Shown: positions 1-8,499, counted from the stretch's first letter. The stretch: 39,176 nucleotides of DNA from an uncultured Eubacterium sp. (GCA_934358495.1 CAKRKO010000016.1:1-39176); one strand, 5' to 3'. The notes: generated by a model not told the origin, from the letters alone. Numbers and translations: made by a program.

Positions 1-45
1 TGATTATTTATAAAATGTTAAAAGAAATAGAATAGAAAAAGAAAG

Positions 46-78
46 AGAAATCGTGTCGAGGCATGGTTTCTTTTTTTA
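46..78 (+). terminator. Rho-independent terminator of an upstream gene
   Basis: AGAAATCGTG (46-55) pairs with CATGGTTTCT (62-71), allowing two G-U pairs, across a 6-base loop, and runs into a T tract at 71-77. It probably ends a gene lying left of the window. The rest of 79-236 is AT-rich; I found no convincing gene or promoter hexamer pair in it. Confidence 0.7.
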
Positions 79-236
79 TCGATTTTGAAAATTATATAAA
101 TGTGGTGGAACACTTTTTACAAAAATTTCTCAAAAAGATTTCCGCTTTGTAACATTACTATTTTTAAAGAAAAGAACTACAATTTACTCGTTTAAACGGA
201 AACCTTGAATATCTAAGTTTGAATATGGAAGCGTGA

Positions 237-779
237 ATGATGAAAAAACAGGTTGATATTGAGACAGAAAAAAAAGCAATACAGGAACCATCACTTGCAC
301 AGGATATCATTCAGTTGCTTTTGAAGATTGTGATTATTTTTTTTGCAATCATTCTTATTTTTACATTCCTGTATGGAATTGCAAGAATCAATGATGTATC
401 TATGAAACCGGCAATCAAAGATGGAGATCTGGTCATGTATTACAGGCTGGATAAGAGATTTGTATCTGGTGATGTGGCAGTATTTGAAGACAATGGAAGG
501 AATACAACAGGTAGAGTTGTTGCAGTTGCAGGGGACACCGTAGATATTACGAAAGATGGACTGAAGATAAATGGTGCAGACCAGGTATCACAGGATATCT
601 ATTTTGATACCACTCAATTTAAAGATGGAGCGGATTTCCCGATAACAGTCGGAGAAGGTCAGGTATTTATACTTGGCGATAACAGACCGCAGGCATCGGA
701 CAGCCGAACATTTGGCTGCATTGATTTGAACGATGTCAAAGGAAAAGTTATAGCGGTTATTCGGACCAGAGGAATCTAA
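237..779 (+). CDS. Pilus-associated signal peptidase I-like protein (SipA type)
   Basis: 180 residues: a short cytoplasmic N-terminus, one transmembrane helix (about 29-48), then an S26 signal-peptidase fold. Box B is seen as NDVSMKP with the nucleophile-position Ser55. Box D reads TGRVVAVAGD (91-100) and box E GDNRPQASDSR. In active type I peptidases the residue just before the conserved Arg of box D is the catalytic Lys; here it is Gly92. Known family fact: the streptococcal pilus protein SipA lacks the Ser/Lys dyad and acts in pilus assembly. This protein keeps Ser but not Lys, so it may be an assembly factor rather than a protease. It is the first gene of the pilus operon, 58 bp before the backbone pilin. 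Two adjacent ATGs (237 and 240) are possible starts; the upstream GGAAG is a modest RBS. Confidence 0.82.
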   Translation: MMKKQVDIETEKKAIQEPSLAQDIIQLLLKIVIIFFAIILIFTFLYGIARINDVSMKPAIKDGDLVMYYRLDKRFVSGDVAVFEDNGRNTTGRVVAVAGDTVDITKDGLKINGADQVSQDIYFDTTQFKDGADFPITVGEGQVFILGDNRPQASDSRTFGCIDLNDVKGKVIAVIRTRGI

Positions 780-837
780 TCCCCTCCTCCGTTAATCAAA
801 TATAAATCAATCTAAATTTCACAAGGGAGGAATTATT

Positions 838-1968
838 ATGAGCATTAAAACATTATCTAAAAAAATGCTCGCTATTGTCGCAGCAGGTGCTATGACAATG
901 GGACTTGCAATGCCGACATCGGTATTTGCAGCAGAAGGGGACACGGCAACCAAGGTAACAGAAGCCTACATCAGTAAAACCTTTAATAGAGAGGTTGGAA
1001 AGGACGAGACATTTTCTTTTACAGCTGAACAGGTGGGAGGTAATACTGCGAATGTTACTATTCCGGATATTAGCTTTTCAGCCTCTAAAACAGGAAGTAC
1101 AACAAAAAGAGTTGAAGTTAAATTTCCAACAAATTGGCCAGATGCTGGCAAATACGAATATACAGTAACAGAGACAGGAGCTAGCCCTGCAATTACTGAT
1201 ACAAAGCACCAGACAATGATTATGTCACAGGCTGAATATACAATGGATGTATATGTTACAAATGGTGACAATGGATATGAGATTTCCAACATTATCGTTA
1301 ATAAGAAAATAGACGATAAGGGAAATGCAGCAGAAGGTAAAGTAGACATCAGTGATACGGTTAAGAATGGATTTAACTTTACTAACACCTATGTACAGGA
1401 AGCTGGTACCGGTACTGATCCGACAAATCCAGATCCGACTTATAATACCGATGGTTCTTTAAATGTAACTAAGAAAATCGTAACAAAAGGAACATTAGAT
1501 ACAAATATAGCGTTCGATTTTACAGCAACATTTAATTTCCCAACAGGAACAGATGCAGATACACTTGGTGGTGTAAAAGATGCTGATGGAAATAAAATTA
1601 CAATCAACAAAGACGGAACTTATAAATTTACACTGAAAGCAAACGGAAATAAGAAATTTACAGGTGTGCCGGTAGGAACCCAGATCAGTGTAGTTGAGTC
1701 AGCAACACCAAACTATAAAGGAAGTGCAGAAAGCGTATTTAACGGAGTATCACAGACTAAAAAAGAGGCTACTAAGTACAATGAGGCTATTACTGTTGAA
1801 AATACACTTGGACAGAAACAGAATAAAGTTGATGTAACCAACACATACAATTACGTACCGACAACTGGTATTATCATGAACACTCTTCCATATGTTCTGA
1901 TGATCGCTCTTTGCGGTGCAGCACTGATGGCATTCGTTGCTTTCAAACGCAGAAGATTACAGAAATAA
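838..1968 (+). CDS. Major backbone pilin, FctA/Spy0128-like, VPTTG anchored
   Basis: 376 residues. A Sec signal peptide ends near FAAEG (about 32). Two Spy0128/FctA-like beta-sandwich domains follow (about 40-190 and 205-335). The first shows a Lys near its start (YISKTFNRE), an E-box-like YEYTVTE strand and FTNTY at its end, which is the layout used for self-generated Lys-Asn isopeptide bonds. The second starts NVTKKIV and ends with VTNTYNY. The C-terminus is a sortase signal: VPTTG (340-344), a hydrophobic helix, and the tail KRRRLQK. VPTTG departs from canonical LPXTG, which fits a dedicated pilus sortase; that sortase is encoded next. A strong RBS (AAGGGAGG) precedes the ATG, as expected for the abundant subunit. 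Role inferred: polymerising pilus shaft. Confidence 0.88.
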   Translation: MSIKTLSKKMLAIVAAGAMTMGLAMPTSVFAAEGDTATKVTEAYISKTFNREVGKDETFSFTAEQVGGNTANVTIPDISFSASKTGSTTKRVEVKFPTNWPDAGKYEYTVTETGASPAITDTKHQTMIMSQAEYTMDVYVTNGDNGYEISNIIVNKKIDDKGNAAEGKVDISDTVKNGFNFTNTYVQEAGTGTDPTNPDPTYNTDGSLNVTKKIVTKGTLDTNIAFDFTATFNFPTGTDADTLGGVKDADGNKITINKDGTYKFTLKANGNKKFTGVPVGTQISVVESATPNYKGSAESVFNGVSQTKKEATKYNEAITVENTLGQKQNKVDVTNTYNYVPTTGIIMNTLPYVLMIALCGAALMAFVAFKRRRLQK

Positions 1969-1985
1969 TTTTATAAATGAACTGG

Positions 1986-2028
1986 GAAAGGGGATGTGTG
2001 CGGCGTTGCTCCGCCGCATTCCCTTTTT
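1986..2028 (+). terminator. Attenuator/terminator hairpin after the backbone pilin
   Basis: AAAGGGGA at 1987-1994 pairs with TCCCTTTT near 2019-2027, and inside it TGCGGCG pairs with CGCCGCA, followed by a T run. It lies between the backbone pilin stop and the sortase start, so it probably ends most transcripts after the abundant shaft gene and lets some reach the sortase and minor subunits. Confidence 0.72.
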
Positions 2029-2060
2029 CTAAATCAAGAAGAAAAGCAGGAATATTTCAT

Positions 2061-2963
2061 ATGAAAAAAATAGCAAAGTTCATAGTGAATGGAATCGATC
2101 ACATGGTAAATCTGATAGCATTGTTGCTGGTTCTTATGACAATGTTCCTGTCATGCTATATGTTATGGGATTCAAACCAGGTTTATCAGGCGGCAGATGC
2201 GAAAAACTATGAAACCTATATTCCAACAGAAAAACATACAAAATCATTTGAAGAATTACAGAAAATTAATCCGGATGTGATTGGCTGGATCCGGGTGAAC
2301 GATACTAATATCAATTATCCGCTGTTACAGACAGATGATGATGATACTTATATGAATGCAGATGCAGAAGGAAAATATTCTTTAAGTGGAGCTATCTTTT
2401 TGCATTGTGGTAATAAGCCAGACTTTTCAGATTTTAACAATATTATTTATGGTCACCACATGGAAAAGGAAAAGATGTTTGGTGATATCGGTAATTTTAC
2501 GGATGAGACATATTTTGATGAGCATCCGTATGGAAATCTTTTCTTTGATGGAAAAGATCATGGAATCGAATTCTATGCATTGATGCAGGTAGATGCCTAT
2601 AATGAAACGATTTTCAATGTGTGCCCAGACACATCAGAGGCAAAGCAAGCGTATCTGCTGGACATAATAGACAATGCTTTATATAAACGAGAGTTGAACA
2701 TTACAGAAGATGATCATCTGGTTTTGCTGACCACATGTACATCTGATATGACAAATGGAAGAAATGTATTAGTGGGAAGGCTGACAGACCAGGTTTATCC
2801 GGAAAAAGAAAAAGCAAAGAATCTTGGCACGGGAATTGATCAATTAAAAGATATGATTACGAATGTTCCGGTTATCATTTGGATGATTCTGATTATTATA
2901 GTCTTACTACTGTTGAATAGACAAATAGGAAAGAAGGGAAGGAAAAAACATGAAAAGAATTGA
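2061..2963 (+). CDS. Class B-type pilus sortase
   Basis: 300 residues from ATG 2061 (MKKIAKFIVNG); the longer upstream reading frame begins inside the terminator hairpin and is not used. There is an N-terminal transmembrane helix (about 14-36), a class B sortase catalytic domain, and an unusual second C-terminal hydrophobic helix (VPVIIWMILIIIVLLLL) followed by a basic tail. Catalytic residues are visible: His in NIIYGHHM, Cys in LLTTCTSD, and Arg in GRNVLVGRL. Sortases cleave a sorting signal and transfer the thioacyl product to a lysine amine. Known parallel: the FCT pilus islands of Streptococcus pyogenes use a class B-like SrtC2 for polymerisation. Its place between shaft and minor pilin genes supports the same job. 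It overlaps the next gene by 14 bp, suggesting translational coupling. Confidence 0.9.
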   Translation: MKKIAKFIVNGIDHMVNLIALLLVLMTMFLSCYMLWDSNQVYQAADAKNYETYIPTEKHTKSFEELQKINPDVIGWIRVNDTNINYPLLQTDDDDTYMNADAEGKYSLSGAIFLHCGNKPDFSDFNNIIYGHHMEKEKMFGDIGNFTDETYFDEHPYGNLFFDGKDHGIEFYALMQVDAYNETIFNVCPDTSEAKQAYLLDIIDNALYKRELNITEDDHLVLLTTCTSDMTNGRNVLVGRLTDQVYPEKEKAKNLGTGIDQLKDMITNVPVIIWMILIIIVLLLLNRQIGKKGRKKHEKN

Positions 2964-3612
2964 GTTAAAAAAAGTCAGCATTGTGTTCCTGACCATGCTT
3001 CTTTTCCTGAGCATACAGATACCAGCCTTTGCAGCTGATACTGATACTACAGTGAAAATACCAGTGGAACAGGTATTTAACAGCCAAAATAAGGATGCTT
3101 CGGATGAATTTATGTATGCTTTGATAACAGATCAGTCAGATGCACCAATGCCTGATGGTAGCAGTAATCAGCGATATGTCTGGAACATGAAAGGCAATAT
3201 AGCTACGGAAATTACCATGAATATCAGAAATGCAGGTCAGTATCATTACAAAATCTGTCAGATAACAGAGAAGAAAGAAAATTATAGCTATGATGAGAGA
3301 AACTATGATATTACAGTGAAAGCATTTTATAATGCAGATAATCAGTTGAAAGTAATAACGGTGGTTGAAAACCAGAATGGAGAGAAAGTTTCAGGAATTT
3401 CTTTTAAAAATAGTTATACTTGGCAGGGAAAAGATAAATCTGTACCATCATTGATATCAAAAATCAGTAAGAGCAATAGTGTAAAGACTGGAGATGATAG
3501 TCCTATCATGGGATATTTTACATTATTACTGGGTTCATTGGTTTGCCTGATTGCTTTGATCAGAGAAAACCAGAGAAAGAAGAAGGGAGATGCACAAAAT
3601 GAGGCACAATAA
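2950..3612 (+). CDS. Minor/anchor pilin, FctB-like, SVKTG sorting signal
   Basis: 220 residues. Signal peptide (MKRIELKKVSIVFLTM..., cleavage near AFA/AD, residue 29), then one Spy0128/FctA-type beta-sandwich domain (about 33-155) with QYHYKICQ in place of the usual Y-Y-T-V-T-E strand and ending ISFKNSYTW. The C-terminal sorting signal is SVKTG, followed by a hydrophobic segment (YFTLLLGSLVCLIALI) and a basic KKK tail. The small size, single domain and position after the sortase match FctB, the base/anchor subunit of FCT-type pili; this equivalence is inferred. Translation is coupled: its ATG lies within the last codons of the sortase gene, with GGAAGG upstream. Confidence 0.83.
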   Translation: MKRIELKKVSIVFLTMLLFLSIQIPAFAADTDTTVKIPVEQVFNSQNKDASDEFMYALITDQSDAPMPDGSSNQRYVWNMKGNIATEITMNIRNAGQYHYKICQITEKKENYSYDERNYDITVKAFYNADNQLKVITVVENQNGEKVSGISFKNSYTWQGKDKSVPSLISKISKSNSVKTGDDSPIMGYFTLLLGSLVCLIALIRENQRKKKGDAQNEAQ

Positions 3613-6532
3613 GTGGAATAAATACTTGAAAATTGCATGTTCCTGGATTTTGATTTTTTCTATGTGCTTTTTATCTCTGAATACGGTAAATGCATCAGCT
3701 GAAGATACAAACGCTTTTGAATCAGAAAGTGAAACCGGAGATACCGAAGCATTTACAAGTGATACAGAGATCTCGGATACAGAAATAGAATCAGAGCCAT
3801 CTACAGATCAGTTTACTTCTGAAAGTGAAGAAACAAAACAGGAAACGGAGAAACAAATTCCGGACAGTATCGAGGTGGAACAGCTGAATGCTGAAATTCA
3901 AAATAGAGTTGCGAATGGTGAAGTGCCATCAACAGATCGAGTAGAGTATGTAGATGAAAAAGGAAAAATAATTGAGGGAGCACCGACAGCCATTAAACTT
4001 GGAACGATTGCAGATCATAAAGATTTAGCAATTACTGGAAAAAATTATGAATTTAAGAGTGCAAGAGTAAATGGAAAAGATTGTGTCTATATCGGAAAAT
4101 ATAATGACACTGTATATTACAGCACTGATGGCGTGATTGCCATCAAATTGGATGATGGTCAGAAACTTACAATGACTTATCAGGAATATTACAATATTAA
4201 AGTCAATGAAGAAATCCCGGAAGGTGGAGTAGCTGGTACGATTACGACAAAAGCAGGAACGGTAAAGGTAAATACTGCTGAAACGATACGTGTAAATGCT
4301 GGAGAAACGTGGAAGTTCACCGTGAAACCAGGAACAGCTAATAAGGTCAGATATAAAATTGGAAGCGTTAAAGGAGCAGATACGTCGTCTACAAGTATTA
4401 CACGAGTATCTGGAGATGAATATGAAGCCTATTATGAAGCAAATTTTCAGAAAGACGATACAGTAACGATTGCATATGATAAAGAGGGTGTATATCGTGT
4501 AACGATAAACAGAACAGCTAGTGATGGAACAGAATATTTAAATGAAGATCATAGTAAGGATGCACTCGATTTTACTTTTACAGAAAAGGAGTTAGATGCA
4601 GATGGAGCTATTACTATACCTGATATTCACACCAAAAGAGGATATCGTTTAATAAATATGGCGATAAACGGTACAACGTTAGCAGAAACAACAGGTAACA
4701 ATAGAGAAATTCCAACAGAAGAGGGGACTGGTCATGGAATAACAATGGACGCAAACTGTGGTGACACGTCTTATCTTGTAACCGTAGTAATGAAGGAAAG
4801 GTTCACTACACATTTAGGAAATGAAAAAGATTGTTCTTACGCATATTCTATTACAATAAAACCAAGAAGAGGAAACTGGCAGGATATAAATTTAAATCTG
4901 GTGCCGTATGCAACAGGACAACAAGTTTTAACTGTGAAATTATATACGGGCAGTGGACATAGAAGTGGCGATGGTCTTGATGTGGCAATGTGGAATCCAG
5001 ATACTAAAAAACTGGATCCCATTCACGACAGTGATACAGTAAATATGGATTCTGTGGGAAATTGGTCTGAAACACTTCATAAAAGACAAGTAAGAATTTT
5101 TTTCGCAAAAAGTAAAAACGGATATTCTTCTCCTGTTGGTGCTTATAAGGTATTTGGGAATGAAGAATCAACAGGTGGAAGAGTAATTGCGGAAAAAGGA
5201 AAGGTCTATCAGTTATCAGCTAACACAATGGGGGAAACAGGTACTCTTGCAATTTATGATCAGATATGGCAAGAGGCAAAAAATGCTGCACAGGCTGCAG
5301 GATATACGGAATATGTAGCATTTTCAGGCGAAAAAACACTCAATACGGATTGGGAAATGTATGTAGTGAGTTTTACAACGACTAAAATAGATTATTATGT
5401 ACATTATAAATCAGGACTGGAAGATGATTTAGCGGTTAGTAATATTCCGGATAATCAGGAATTATGCTATAATAGACCAATGCATTCCTATGGAGATAAT
5501 CCGTCAACAACGGCATATGAAGGAAGAAGTATAGGCGTATCTTTTACAGTTGGAGAAGGCAATGAAGTACCGACTTGTAGCGGATATGAATTTTTGGGAT
5601 GGAAATTACAGAAAAAAGATGGAACGCTAAGCAGTGAAACGTATCAAAACAAAGATGTATTTACTGTTTCGGAGGATAATGTTGAATATGCCGATAATAC
5701 AAATCTTCCTTTTGGCTCAAATAATAATCGAGATGGATATCAATTCGTTGCACAGTGGAAGAAAATATCCACCAGAAGCGTAGTCGTAAACCATTATTTG
5801 AAAGTTCCAGATGGAACAGAGGTTTTGAAAAAAACAACACAAGGAACGATTTCTTTTGCTGAGAATAATGAAACGGTTACAGCACTTGCCACTCCGGAGC
5901 CGGCAGGTACATTTTCAGGGTATGTATTTGATAAGTCTGATACTAGAAATAATTTGGAGAAGGCGGTTACGAATGATAAATCTACAGATACGATTGAATT
6001 GAATCTGTATTATAAACCAACTGTTTTAACGGTAAGCAAAACCGTAACCGGATACAATATGGAACCGAATAGATCGTATGAGTTTACAATAAAAGTCGTT
6101 CACCCATCAGGAACTGAAGCAAGTACCGCTACTATAACGGATGGGCAGATTTTCATAAAAAAAGGTACTGAAGTAAAGAAACTCACCTTTACAAATAATC
6201 AGGCTACGTTTACTCTGGCAAAAGATGAATCCGTAGACATTAGTTGTCTTCCAACAGGATGGACATATACAGTTACGGAAACTGATCCTGGAAATAATTA
6301 CAAGACAAGCTATAAATTGAATGGCAGTGCTGCAACTGATGGAACAGCAGCAAAAATCATAACTTCCACAACAGGAAATGATAAGGTTACGTTTACAAAT
6401 GCATCTACAGTGGCACCTCCGGAAACAGGAAGAACCTTTCATGATAGCGAATGGATTTTATTGCTGATTGTTGTATTGATTATAAGTGCAGGTGGCATGA
6501 CATTTCTTAGAAAAATGAAAAAGCGTTATTAG
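3599..6532 (+). CDS. Large multidomain pilus-tip adhesin, PPETG anchored
   Basis: 977 residues from ATG 3599, chosen because GGGAG lies 9 bp upstream; the in-frame ATG at 3590 is too close to it. Signal peptide (to about NASAED), then a Glu/Ser/Thr-rich low-complexity stalk (about 35-80). A long beta-rich region of unrecognised fold spans about 90-590. It is followed by an InlB-type B-repeat (GYEFLGWKL ... GYQFVAQWKK, about 630-720), a MucBP-like segment (SVVVNHYLKVPDGTEVL, about 725-800) and a CnaB/DUF7601-like domain (LTVSKTVTGYN ... YTVTE) before the sorting signal PPETG, a hydrophobic helix and KMKKRY. As last and largest gene of the cassette it is the probable tip adhesin (Cpa position equivalent). 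I did not find a clear thioester-domain Cys-Gln pair. The receptor is unknown. Confidence 0.85.
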   Translation: MRHNKWNKYLKIACSWILIFSMCFLSLNTVNASAEDTNAFESESETGDTEAFTSDTEISDTEIESEPSTDQFTSESEETKQETEKQIPDSIEVEQLNAEIQNRVANGEVPSTDRVEYVDEKGKIIEGAPTAIKLGTIADHKDLAITGKNYEFKSARVNGKDCVYIGKYNDTVYYSTDGVIAIKLDDGQKLTMTYQEYYNIKVNEEIPEGGVAGTITTKAGTVKVNTAETIRVNAGETWKFTVKPGTANKVRYKIGSVKGADTSSTSITRVSGDEYEAYYEANFQKDDTVTIAYDKEGVYRVTINRTASDGTEYLNEDHSKDALDFTFTEKELDADGAITIPDIHTKRGYRLINMAINGTTLAETTGNNREIPTEEGTGHGITMDANCGDTSYLVTVVMKERFTTHLGNEKDCSYAYSITIKPRRGNWQDINLNLVPYATGQQVLTVKLYTGSGHRSGDGLDVAMWNPDTKKLDPIHDSDTVNMDSVGNWSETLHKRQVRIFFAKSKNGYSSPVGAYKVFGNEESTGGRVIAEKGKVYQLSANTMGETGTLAIYDQIWQEAKNAAQAAGYTEYVAFSGEKTLNTDWEMYVVSFTTTKIDYYVHYKSGLEDDLAVSNIPDNQELCYNRPMHSYGDNPSTTAYEGRSIGVSFTVGEGNEVPTCSGYEFLGWKLQKKDGTLSSETYQNKDVFTVSEDNVEYADNTNLPFGSNNNRDGYQFVAQWKKISTRSVVVNHYLKVPDGTEVLKKTTQGTISFAENNETVTALATPEPAGTFSGYVFDKSDTRNNLEKAVTNDKSTDTIELNLYYKPTVLTVSKTVTGYNMEPNRSYEFTIKVVHPSGTEASTATITDGQIFIKKGTEVKKLTFTNNQATFTLAKDESVDISCLPTGWTYTVTETDPGNNYKTSYKLNGSAATDGTAAKIITSTTGNDKVTFTNASTVAPPETGRTFHDSEWILLLIVVLIISAGGMTFLRKMKKRY

Positions 6533-6539
6533 ACAAACA

Positions 6540-6590
6540 GGAAGAATTATACTTGAAATGTGTGAGTGAAAAATATGATTCTTCCTTTTT
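6540..6590 (+). terminator. Rho-independent terminator of the pilus operon
   Basis: GGAAGAATTATA (6540-6551) pairs with TATGATTCTTCC (6574-6585), with one G-U pair, and is followed by five T residues (6586-6590). It sits directly after the adhesin stop codon and separates the pilus genes from the regulator that follows. Confidence 0.85.
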
Positions 6591-6642
6591 CAATCAATGA
6601 GTTTATGTACGGGACAAAGAAAAAAGAGAGAGGTGAGCACTT

Positions 6643-8088
6643 ATGCAGCTTACAAATACAACGGATTATGCAATCAGGATTGTCTGTTATTTGGCAATAA
6701 AAAAGCGCAGGGTTACAACGGCAAAATTAGCTTCTGAATTAAAGATTCCGGAGAGCTATATTCCCAAAATCACAAAGCAGTTAAAAAAAGAGAAGATTAT
6801 TTCAGCTTCTGAAGGTACCAGTGGAGGATATGCCATTGCCAAAAATCCAGAAAAGATTTCTTTATTTGATGTCATATCATGTATGGAATCAACAATGGCA
6901 ATCAGTCGCTGTCTTGAAAAGGATGGATTTTGCTCCAGAAACTATACGGATTGCTGTAAAGTACATCAAGTCTTATTGGACTTACAGAACAATTACAATA
7001 ACCGATTAGAAAATGTGAAAATCTCTGATATTATCAGACCGGGGAAAGATGAATATTTTGGGCGATTTTATATCATTCTGAAAGTTAATTTAGCGAAAAA
7101 CAGTTATGAATGTATCTATTCTCATAACAGGGGGATTTATGATGATGTAAAAACTGCAGGAACATATGATGATTTTCTGAAAGTATATTGTGAAAAATAT
7201 GTATGTGAAAAAGATTGTGAAAAACTGCAGGAATTTTTGAAAAGCGATTCGTTGACAGAGCATTTGAAAAAGGGCTGTTCAGAAGAAGATATCGTTTATC
7301 AAAGAAGAAGCGAGAAAAACTCAGAGACTTATGTTTGGATGGAAGTAAAAAGATTTGTGGATGAAAATGAGAAAACTGCTGTTATTACATTCCATAATGC
7401 AAAAGTTATCCCTAACACAATTGTAAATATGGAACGGGAATTAAGACAAAAAGCACAGGATGAGACAAAACAGTATTGGAAAATGGTTTCGCTTCTGGCT
7501 GCAGTGTTGAATCACAATAATCTTATAGAAACAGAACATCAGGATGATATCTGTTTTTATACAAAACAAGTGTATCTTCAACTACAGAAAAACTATCCGG
7601 AGTATGGGATTACAGAGGAAGAAATAGAAAATGTCTCTCATCTGGCTCCAATTCATGATATTGGAAAAATCCGTGTGCCGATAGAGATATTGAACAAAAA
7701 CGGTAAATTAACAGCTGATGAGATGGGAATTGTAAAGCAGCATCCTCTTACAGGGGCAGAGATGACATTGCGGTTTCCACGAGGAACTACGACAGAAAAA
7801 CTTAATAAGTATAGCTATGAAATATGCAGATATCACCATGAAAGATATGATGGATCTGGTTACCCGGATGGACTAAAAGGTGATGAAATACCACTTTGTG
7901 CTCAGGTAGTAGGCCTTGTGGATGCTTATGATGCATTGGTCAGTGTACGCCCCTATAAAGGAAAATTAAAGCATGAAGAAGCCATAAGAATGATTGCCAA
8001 CGGTGAATGTGGTGTATTTTCAAAAAAACTATTGCAGTGCTTTATAGCAGCGGCAATGCAATCGGTTTGGGGAAAGCGAGTTGAGTAG
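6643..8088 (+). CDS. Rrf2-type DNA-binding domain fused to HD-GYP c-di-GMP phosphodiesterase
   Basis: 481 residues. Residues 1-135 are an Rrf2/IscR-like winged helix: TDYAIRIVCYLA, then ASELKIPESYIPKITKQLKK, then the wing SGGYAIAKNP. They include a Cys set at 90, 97 and 104/105, close to the spacing of the Fe-S ligands in IscR/NsrR. A PAS-like linker covers about 140-260 and contains extra Cys (183, 188, 192). The C-terminal half (about 285-481) is an HD-GYP phosphodiesterase: His299, the HD pair in IHDIGKIRVP (338-339), H367, HH (398-399) and GYPDG (407-411). This family hydrolyses cyclic di-GMP. The product would couple a redox, NO or Fe-S signal and c-di-GMP turnover to DNA binding. It follows the pilus terminator by about 50 bp on the same strand and has a strong RBS (AGAGAGGTGAG). 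Regulation of the pilus operon is inferred from position. Confidence 0.87.
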   Translation: MQLTNTTDYAIRIVCYLAIKKRRVTTAKLASELKIPESYIPKITKQLKKEKIISASEGTSGGYAIAKNPEKISLFDVISCMESTMAISRCLEKDGFCSRNYTDCCKVHQVLLDLQNNYNNRLENVKISDIIRPGKDEYFGRFYIILKVNLAKNSYECIYSHNRGIYDDVKTAGTYDDFLKVYCEKYVCEKDCEKLQEFLKSDSLTEHLKKGCSEEDIVYQRRSEKNSETYVWMEVKRFVDENEKTAVITFHNAKVIPNTIVNMERELRQKAQDETKQYWKMVSLLAAVLNHNNLIETEHQDDICFYTKQVYLQLQKNYPEYGITEEEIENVSHLAPIHDIGKIRVPIEILNKNGKLTADEMGIVKQHPLTGAEMTLRFPRGTTTEKLNKYSYEICRYHHERYDGSGYPDGLKGDEIPLCAQVVGLVDAYDALVSVRPYKGKLKHEEAIRMIANGECGVFSKKLLQCFIAAAMQSVWGKRVE

Positions 8089-8167
8089 ATAAAAAGTGCG
8101 AATAGTACAAAAATATGGTGAAATTTATTGTAAATAATGGTACACAGATTTTATCTAACTAAACCAA

Positions 8168-8210
8168 GCCGAGAATTCCCCTACCTCTATAGGTAGCGGG
8201 ATGAATCGGC
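8168..8210 (+). repeat. IS200/IS605-like terminal hairpin (solo remnant)
   Basis: Nested stems GCCGA/TCGGC, TCCC/GGGA and TACCT/AGGTA form an imperfect hairpin in the 201-bp gap between the Rrf2/HD-GYP gene and the next small gene. The style (a pyrimidine-rich arm, a short loop, then GGGATGAATCGGC) resembles right ends and TnpB guide-RNA scaffolds of IS605-family elements as I remember them. No tnpA or tnpB reading frame lies nearby. The rest of 8089-8289 shows only the RBS GAAGGAG for the next gene. Confidence 0.45.
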
Positions 8211-8289
8211 CACTATATTTTCTTTTCCAGGAAAATGTTAGTGAAATGACATAAGGTTTAAAGATAAACATCAAGAAGGAGATAGTAGA

Positions 8290-8499
8290 ATGAAAGCTCA
8301 TGAATATTGGTCTGTCGGAGCATTGATAACGATGCTAGGAACTTTTTATACCGGATATAAAGGTTTAAAATCAAGCCATAAATATTTTGCGGCAAGTTCT
8401 TTGCTTTGTATGATTATGGCTATTTATACAGGTCATAAGATGATATCTAAAAACAAGAAAACAAAGAAAGAACCAATATCATTAGGAAATGAAGAATAA
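8290..8499 (+). CDS. Small two-helix membrane protein (DUF6219-like)
   Basis: 69 residues with two hydrophobic segments (about 8-24 and 33-50) separated by a basic GYKGLKSSHKYF hinge, and a Lys-rich C-terminal tail (KNKKTKKE). The pattern matches small proteins I recall as DUF6219, common in Lachnospiraceae accessory regions; function unknown. A good RBS (AGAAGGAGA) precedes the ATG. It is monocistronic, bounded by the hairpin/terminator that follows. Confidence 0.7.
   Translation: MKAHEYWSVGALITMLGTFYTGYKGLKSSHKYFAASSLLCMIMAIYTGHKMISKNKKTKKEPISLGNEE

Noticed and set aside
966..1388. 140-residue open frame on the minus strand inside the backbone pilin gene
   Set aside because: It lies fully opposite a strongly supported pilin gene, has no RBS and no recognisable motif; it is a shadow of low-complexity coding sequence.
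1977..2060. Longer start for the sortase gene
   Set aside because: The extra 28 residues are encoded by the attenuator hairpin and lack hydrophobic or sortase features; ATG 2061 gives a normal N-terminus.
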